Shown here piece after piece: positions 59,250-64,000 of a DNA stretch of 64,000 nucleotides; position 1 is the stretch's first letter, and each line of letters starts with the position of its first letter. Position numbers and translations under genes: made by a program. Below the pieces are notes generated by a model. That model ran no database searches and was not told the origin of the DNA. It was given only the letters and a program-made list of their open reading frames with translations. Where the stretch lies: the NCBI GenBank assembly GCA_965229005.1, contig CBDDIP010000001.1:806001-870000 (forward strand), written 5' to 3'. The stretch is from CBDDIP01 sp965229005 (GTDB lineage: Bacteria > Actinomycetota > Acidimicrobiia > Acidimicrobiales > Ilumatobacteraceae).

Positions 59250-60328
59250 TGTACCCGGCCGTCAGGTTGGTGACGGGAGCCGGCTGATGGGTGGTTGACC
59301 GCCGAGGGCGGTGTGGCGACGTTGAGTGTTGTAGTAGTCGAGCCAAGGTGCAAGAGCGGCTGCGCGTTCGTCGTTGCTGGTGAACACCTGCCGGTATGCC
59401 CATTCGGTGGCCAGCGTGCGGTTGAAGCGCTCGACTTTGCCGTTCTGCCATGGGCAGTGCGGGCGAATGAACTTGTGGGTGATGTCGTGTTCGGCGAGCA
59501 GCTCGCGGAGCTGTTTGCTGCGCCGGTAGTTCCAGGCGTTGTCGCTGATCAGTCGTTCGATCGTGACGCCGTGCGCGGCGAAGAACTCGATCGCTCGAGC
59601 GAAGAACCCGGCGGTCGTTGCGCCGCGTTCGTCTGCGTGGATCTCGCTGAACGCCAGCCGACTGTGATCATCGACGACCGAGTGGACGTAGTCGTAGCCG
59701 AGCTTGATCTTCTTGCGTTCCCACGTTGAGCCCATCTCACGGCCGTGAGCGCGCCATCCGCCACCGTCGGGGATCCGGCCGATCTTCTTGACGTCCATGT
59801 GGACCAGCTCGCCGGGTCGTTCGCGTTCGTAACGCACAGCTGTTGCTTTCGAGGAACGGATCAGCTGGCCGGTCAGCGGGTCGCAGTCACGCAAGTACGG
59901 CACGTTGTGGCGGCGCAGGATCCGACTGACGGTCCTCGGAGGCAGCCCGAGTTCGGGGCCGAGCCAGTCCTGACCTTTGCGATGCTCGCTGCGAGCGGCA
60001 ACGACCTTGTTCTCGATCTCGTTGCTGGTGCGCGTTGGCGTGCTGTGCGGTCGCGATGAACGATCGGCGAGCCCATCGTCTCCTTCGATGTCGAACCGGG
60101 CAACCCAACGGTGAGCGCATTGGCGTGAGACGCCCATGGCTTTGGCGACGTGAGCGACAGCTTGGCCTTCTTCGCGGACTCGGTGCACGAGCAGACGGCG
60201 ACCATGAACAGTGAGACGGGCGTTACGGTGAGACACCGAAGACCTCCTGGGTTGTGAAGCGGCAAACTCCACAATGCCCGGAGGTCTTCACGCGTCAGCG
60301 GATGTCACCAACGTCCCGGCCGGGTACA
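59250..60328. mobile_element. complete IS481-type insertion sequence
   Basis: 1079 bp bounded by inverted repeats TGTACCCGGCCG... at 59250-59274 and 60304-60328 (22 of 25 positions match). A 6-bp direct repeat ACTAGC flanks it on both sides (59244-59249 and 60329-60334), the target-site duplication. One intact transposase gene fills it. Perfect flanks suggest a recent insertion. Confidence 0.9.
59262..60236 (-). CDS. IS481-family transposase
   Basis: 324 residues. Helix-turn-helix region VAHVAKAMGVSRQCAHRWVARFDIEGDDGLADRSSRPH, then an integrase-like core with the DDE acids: Asp in LVHMDVKKIG, Asp in RLISDNAWNYR and Glu in NGKVERFNRTL. Start GTG 60236 is preceded by AGGAGG with 6-base spacing. 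Uninterrupted, so the element may be active. Confidence 0.92.
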   Translation of the reverse strand: MSHRNARLTVHGRRLLVHRVREEGQAVAHVAKAMGVSRQCAHRWVARFDIEGDDGLADRSSRPHSTPTRTSNEIENKVVAARSEHRKGQDWLGPELGLPPRTVSRILRRHNVPYLRDCDPLTGQLIRSSKATAVRYERERPGELVHMDVKKIGRIPDGGGWRAHGREMGSTWERKKIKLGYDYVHSVVDDHSRLAFSEIHADERGATTAGFFARAIEFFAAHGVTIERLISDNAWNYRRSKQLRELLAEHDITHKFIRPHCPWQNGKVERFNRTLATEWAYRQVFTSNDERAAALAPWLDYYNTQRRHTALGGQPPISRLPSPT

Positions 60329-60329
60329 A

Positions 60330-61082
60330 CTAGCCCTCCGGCGCGTCACCGCGCCAGATCGGGTCGCGTGGTGCTTCGAACATCGTCTGCATCGCAACGC
60401 CGTCGATGGCCGCGAACGCACTCGGCCCCCACCACCCGGCACCGGCGGTTGCCTCCGGCAGGGCATCCCGGCTGAACCAGCCCACACCGGAGGTCTCCAG
60501 CGGGTGCCCCTGCAACTCGCCGCCGACGGCGCGGCAGTGGAACAGGAGCATGTACATGCCGAAGCGGGTGAAACCCATCCGCTGGCCGTCGATGACCGAG
60601 ATCAGCTGCACCGGTTCGCACAGGATGCCGGTCTCCTCGGCCACCTCCTTCACCGCCACCTCGGCGGGCGAGTAGCCGACGTCCGCCCATCCGGTCGGGT
60701 AGAGCCAGATCCCGCTGTCGGCGCGCTGCACGAGCAGGATCTCGCCCTCGTCGTTGCCGACGACGGCGCCGATGGCGACCTTCGGCGTGACGTAGCCGGG
60801 CACACCCTCGCCCACCGACTCCATCCAGTCCTGCACGAGTGCGGCACGGCCGAGTTGGTCGTGATGGACGTGGTCTTGATCGAAGTGGTCCTGCTCGCGT
60901 CGCACCTCGAGCGCTTCATCCGCGGCAAATCGGATGTCGGCGGCGACGTGGAGCACCTCCTCGAAGCGCTCGCGCTCGTACAGGTTCTGGGTGAACGCCA
61001 AACCGGTGCGGGCGATGGCCGCCAAGGTCTCGCTCCAGCGCACCAGGTGGCGGGAGACGTCGGCCGAGTTCGCGTCGCTCAC
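60330..61082 (-). CDS. NUDIX hydrolase with NUDIX_N domain
   Basis: 250 residues. The first 110 residues form an N-terminal helical domain (VRWSETLAAIARTGLAFTQNLYERERFEEVLHVAADI) seen in one NUDIX subgroup; then PKVAIGAVVGNDEGEILLVQR and the box GWADVGYSPAEVAVKEVAEETGI, where the first Glu is Tyr as in related members. Acts on a nucleoside diphosphate derivative, possibly sugar- or X-linked. Its TAG stop codon lies inside the IS target duplication, so the IS rebuilt the gene end exactly. Confidence 0.87.
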   Translation of the reverse strand: MSDANSADVSRHLVRWSETLAAIARTGLAFTQNLYERERFEEVLHVAADIRFAADEALEVRREQDHFDQDHVHHDQLGRAALVQDWMESVGEGVPGYVTPKVAIGAVVGNDEGEILLVQRADSGIWLYPTGWADVGYSPAEVAVKEVAEETGILCEPVQLISVIDGQRMGFTRFGMYMLLFHCRAVGGELQGHPLETSGVGWFSRDALPEATAGAGWWGPSAFAAIDGVAMQTMFEAPRDPIWRGDAPEG

Positions 61083-61105
61083 AGCGACGACCCTACCCAG
61101 TGGCC

Positions 61106-63523
61106 CTATCCGGCCGGCACGTCCACCTGCACGGCGACGATGGCGATCGCCACGAAGTCGTCCGTGGTGGTGGCCGAGACCTCGACGCTGGTTCCGCCGA
61201 CAACGGCGAGGTGGTGCTCGATCACATCGGTGCCGAACGTGTTCACCAGCAGCGGATCGAACGGCGACGGCACGGTGCTCCCGAACGCGTTGGGTGTGAC
61301 GGCGCCGTTGACGACGAGCTGATCACCGCTGAGGTCCGGGTCGCCCTCGAAGGCCACGACGGCGACCGTCGCGGCGGAGCTGCTCATCGCCGTACCGGCC
61401 GGCAGCGACACCGCCAGCGGCGCATCGTCGGTGAGGTACGTGCCCGGCGCGGTGACCAGCAGCAGCCGCTCGGGTTGCGCGGCGTCCGCCGTGACGACGA
61501 CCAGTGACCAGCCGCCGAACGAGCCGGCGCCGCGCGCTGTCTGCACGTCACCGACGGTGTAGGTGCCGGACCCGGCGACCAGGCCGGTGACGTCGGCGTC
61601 GGCCGTGTACAGACCGGTGCGAAGGTCGTGCACGGCGTCGGCGACGATGGTGTGCACGACGCCATCGGGACCGGTGAGCGTGACCGTGCCGCGCTGCGAT
61701 GAGTCCACCGCGCCGGGCGAGCCGTGGTCGATGTCGCCGCCCCACACGAGGAACGCCCGAGTGACGCTTCCGACGACGGCGAGCTGCGCCGACGACGAAT
61801 TCACTGCGTCACCGCCGCTGTTGACGTACTGCAGCGCGAACCTGTTGTTGTCGACGCCCGTCGGATCGGCCCGTGCCGCCGCACATGCCGGGTTGTCGTC
61901 GCGGCAGGTGACCACCGAGTTGCCGATGGCCGTCACCGAGCCGCGACCGATGTCGCCGTAGAGCAGGTTCGGCACCACCGTCACCGGGATCGCGACGGCG
62001 GCGACGTCACCGGTGGTGCCCGCCGGGCCGACGACGACCGGGGCGATGGTGACCTGCGCCGGTGGGGTGGCGCCGAGATCCAGCGTGAGATCGAGCCCGA
62101 CGGATGCATCCGCTCCGACCGGGCCGTACGAGCACCGACCGTTCTGCGTGCACGCCCACCCATCGTTGGCATGAGTGATCGTCACGCCCGCCGGCAACGG
62201 CACATCGATGCTCAACGACGGTAGGGCCGCGCCGGCGCCGGTCATCGCCAGGTGCACGCGCACCGGTGTGCCGGCGATGGCCGGGGTGATCTGGGTGACG
62301 TCGAGGTGCATGTTGCGCGGCACCGTCGACGTGGTGGTGGGCGCAGGAGCGGTGGCCGGTGTGGTGGTGGGCGAGGTGGTCGAGACCGGCACCGGCTTGG
62401 GCTTGGGCTTCGCCGCCGTCGGAGCCACCGGCACGAACGGGGGCGTGACGGTGACCGTGCTCGTGGTGGCCGGCGTCGTGGGGGCCGTCGTCGTGGTCGT
62501 CGAGGTCGAGGTCGTGGTCGAGGTGGTCGGCGGCGGCACGGTGGGCGGCACCGTGGTGGTCGGCTCCACCAGCGCGGTGGCCTCGGGCACGATGCGCACC
62601 GTCGGCGACGGCGGCTCGGACGCTTGCTGCGACGTGGCGCTCACGGCATCGCGTCGGAACGTGGCTGCGGCCACCCCACCGATGACGAGCACGCCGGCGG
62701 CCGCGGCTGCCGCAGTGGCGATCACGTGCGTCCGGGCCAGGTGCCGTGCCCGTCCGATCGGGCCGGATCCGTGGAACCCGGCCAGGTATCGCTGTGCCGA
62801 GACGCCCAGGATGAGCGGCACGAGCACCGACCGCAGCACGGTGTTGGCATCGGTGAGCTCGGCGACGAGCGCCGGACAGCTGTCGCACGTAGCCAGGTGC
62901 TCGTCGATCTTGCGTCGATCGCGCGCCGCCAGCCCGTCGCGGACGTATGCGCCGAGCTGGGCCACGATCGCCTCGCAGGCCGGACGACGAGCCTTCGTCA
63001 TCTGTGCTTGGAGGAACGCTTGCCGCAGGCCTTCGCGGGCGCGGTAGGCGAGGGCGGCAACAGCGTTCGGTGCCAGTCCGAGCAGTGGTGCCACCTCGCT
63101 GACGCTTCGCCCCTCGACCTCGGTGTGCCACAGCACGAGCTGCCAGCGTTCCGGCAGCGAGGCGAACGCGGCGCCGACGAAACCCCGATCCTCGGCGCTG
63201 TCGGCGAACTCGAGCCCGGTGACGTTGACGGAGTCGCCCAGCTGATCCGACGGGTCTTCGCGGCGACGCCTGGCGCGGTCGTAGAAGACGTTGCGCACGG
63301 TCGTGAGCACGTACGGCCGGAACGAGACGTCCGGTCCCGCGCCGCCCTGCAGGACGCGCAGCACTCGGGAGAAGGCCTCGGACACGATGTCGTCGACGTC
63401 CGCCTTGGAACGAGCCAGCGCTCGCGCCGCCGATCGAGCAGCGTCGACGTGACGTCGATAGAGCTCGGCGAAGGCATCGCCATCGCCGTGGCGCGACGAG
63501 GTGATGAGCTGCGCATCGCTCAT
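61106..63523 (-). CDS. ECF sigma factor fused to zinc-finger anti-sigma, membrane and extracellular domains
   Basis: 805 residues from ATG 63523 (GTG 63550 possible). Sigma2 covers about 1-85 (FAELYRRHVDAARSAARAL...DVDDIVSEAFSRVLR) and sigma4 about 115-170 (LPERWQLVLWHTEVEGRSVSEVAPLLGLAPNAVAALAYRAREGL). Residues 200-222 carry a zinc-finger anti-sigma HLATCDSC (HxxxCxxC). One membrane helix at 268-288, a Thr/Pro-rich spacer to about 435, then a beta-rich outside region with NGWACTQNGRC-like Cys pairs and DUF11-like repeats. One protein therefore holds sensor, anti-sigma and sigma, as in ECF groups with C-terminal extensions. Confidence 0.88.
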   Translation of the reverse strand: MSDAQLITSSRHGDGDAFAELYRRHVDAARSAARALARSKADVDDIVSEAFSRVLRVLQGGAGPDVSFRPYVLTTVRNVFYDRARRRREDPSDQLGDSVNVTGLEFADSAEDRGFVGAAFASLPERWQLVLWHTEVEGRSVSEVAPLLGLAPNAVAALAYRAREGLRQAFLQAQMTKARRPACEAIVAQLGAYVRDGLAARDRRKIDEHLATCDSCPALVAELTDANTVLRSVLVPLILGVSAQRYLAGFHGSGPIGRARHLARTHVIATAAAAAAGVLVIGGVAAATFRRDAVSATSQQASEPPSPTVRIVPEATALVEPTTTVPPTVPPPTTSTTTSTSTTTTTAPTTPATTSTVTVTPPFVPVAPTAAKPKPKPVPVSTTSPTTTPATAPAPTTTSTVPRNMHLDVTQITPAIAGTPVRVHLAMTGAGAALPSLSIDVPLPAGVTITHANDGWACTQNGRCSYGPVGADASVGLDLTLDLGATPPAQVTIAPVVVGPAGTTGDVAAVAIPVTVVPNLLYGDIGRGSVTAIGNSVVTCRDDNPACAAARADPTGVDNNRFALQYVNSGGDAVNSSSAQLAVVGSVTRAFLVWGGDIDHGSPGAVDSSQRGTVTLTGPDGVVHTIVADAVHDLRTGLYTADADVTGLVAGSGTYTVGDVQTARGAGSFGGWSLVVVTADAAQPERLLLVTAPGTYLTDDAPLAVSLPAGTAMSSSAATVAVVAFEGDPDLSGDQLVVNGAVTPNAFGSTVPSPFDPLLVNTFGTDVIEHHLAVVGGTSVEVSATTTDDFVAIAIVAVQVDVPAG

Positions 63524-63612
63524 CGCTGCCGTGCTGTCCGTCTGTGTCACGCAACCGCTCCCGAGGTCGTGCTGCGCGCAAAGGGGCCCGCTCAAAACAC
63601 GAAGTCGAAGAA

Positions 63613-63644
63613 GTGACGTCACAGCCGCCGATCCATGACGTCAT
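63613..63644. promoter_or_regulatory. two TGACGTCA palindromes in a divergent promoter region
   Basis: GTGACGTCAC (63613-63622) and ATGACGTCAT (63635-63644) share the palindromic core TGACGTCA, with centres 22 bp apart (two helical turns). They lie between the sigma-fusion gene and the divergent gene at 63652. A dimeric activator or repressor could bind both on one DNA face. Confidence 0.55.
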
Positions 63645-63651
63645 TCCATCC

Positions 63652-64000
63652 ATGAACTTGACGGGACGACACGTTGGGCGGTCCGCCGCCGTGATCGAGC
63701 GACGGTGGGGCGCCGCCGTGGCGGCCGAGGTGGCGGCGCTCACCGCCGCACTCGTCACCACCAACGGTGAGCATCTGCGCGCTGCTGGTGCCGCCCTCGG
63801 TGCGCGGGGCCACGATGTCGGCGACGTGCTCACGTGGGTGCGCGTCGTGCGTCATCCCTGGTTGTGGCGTCGATCGCGGTTGTCGACCGCATCGCTGGAG
63901 GCGCTGTGCGACGGATGGGTGGAGGGCGCGCTGGCCGGGTCCACGGGCCGCACGACGGACGGTCAGATCGATGTCTCGCGGTTCGCACCCCTCACCGTCC
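63652..64000 (+). CDS. hypothetical protein (partial, runs off window)
   Basis: From ATG 63652 the frame is open to the window end (116 codons). It reads MNLTGRHVGRSAAVIERRWG, then an Ala-rich helix (AAVAAEVAALTAALVTTNGEHLRAAGAAL), GHDVGDVLTWVRVVRHPWLWRR and LSTASLEALCDGWVEGALAG. Soluble and helical so far; family not recognised. Divergent from the sigma fusion, sharing the TGACGTCA sites. Confidence 0.65.
   Translation, partial: MNLTGRHVGRSAAVIERRWGAAVAAEVAALTAALVTTNGEHLRAAGAALGARGHDVGDVLTWVRVVRHPWLWRRSRLSTASLEALCDGWVEGALAGSTGRTTDGQIDVSRFAPLTV

Overview
The window is high-GC, gene-dense chromosome from an actinobacterium. Several features fit that group: a UPF0182 membrane protein close to a PDZ/Lon-type membrane protease (a neighbourhood also known from mycobacteria), a DivIVA-domain protein, a DinB2-like Y-family polymerase, two SCO6745-family proteins, many ATGA/GTGA start-stop overlaps and frequent GTG starts. 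I would guess a free-living Acidimicrobiia (Ilumatobacter-like) genome, but that is inference, not a sequence match.

Layout. 1-13 kb: scattered metabolic and regulatory genes (VOC proteins, TPR regulator, cupin, TAP-type hydrolase, TetR/VOC pair, HNH protein, nitrilase, acyl-CoA dehydrogenase, PPOX protein, Y-family polymerase, LtrA). 13-18 kb: SDR, a small membrane protein and a large TIR-transmembrane-beta-propeller protein, the last two translationally coupled. 18-26 kb: SCO6745 and DUF664 operon, a frameshifted 5'-3' exonuclease, two GNATs, an AlkZ-like winged-helix protein, M20 peptidase and a SnoaL protein. 26-32.7 kb: a large LuxR-family ATPase regulator, then a five-gene overlapping operon for NAD salvage and ADP-ribose chemistry (nrtR-like, pnuC, nadR, NADAR, macro).

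32.74-46.49 kb is a genomic island of about 13.7 kb inserted in the 3' half of the initiator tRNA (tRNA-fMet) gene. A 44-bp exact repeat of the tRNA 3' half marks both ends, and a tyrosine integrase lies just inside the intact tRNA. The cargo is mainly metal handling and envelope functions: ArsR, P1B-4 metal ATPase, zinc ribbon and CDF exporter in one operon; LspA; a rhodanese lipoprotein; an alternative-oxidase-like di-iron protein; a cytochrome c lipoprotein; and NlpC/P60 and M23 hydrolases. Several island genes are broken (one ArsR, one MerR, a CDF fragment, a membrane protein with two compensating frameshifts). A MerR-type promoter with a 19-bp spacer survives.

46.5-64 kb is core chromosome: a coiled-coil protein with 17-residue repeats, UPF0182, DivIVA and PDZ-Lon proteins, a cupin-MarR operon with a readable self-regulated promoter, PAC2 protein, a complete IS481-type insertion with a 6-bp target duplication, a NUDIX hydrolase, and an ECF sigma factor fused to its own zinc-finger anti-sigma, membrane and extracellular domains. 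Genes run off both ends of the window.

The most interesting systems are the NAD/ADP-ribose operon with a putative TIR NADase 11 kb away, the initiator-tRNA island, the one-protein sigma/anti-sigma sensor, and a DinB2-type polymerase with leucine at the steric-gate position. No CRISPR array or rRNA was seen.
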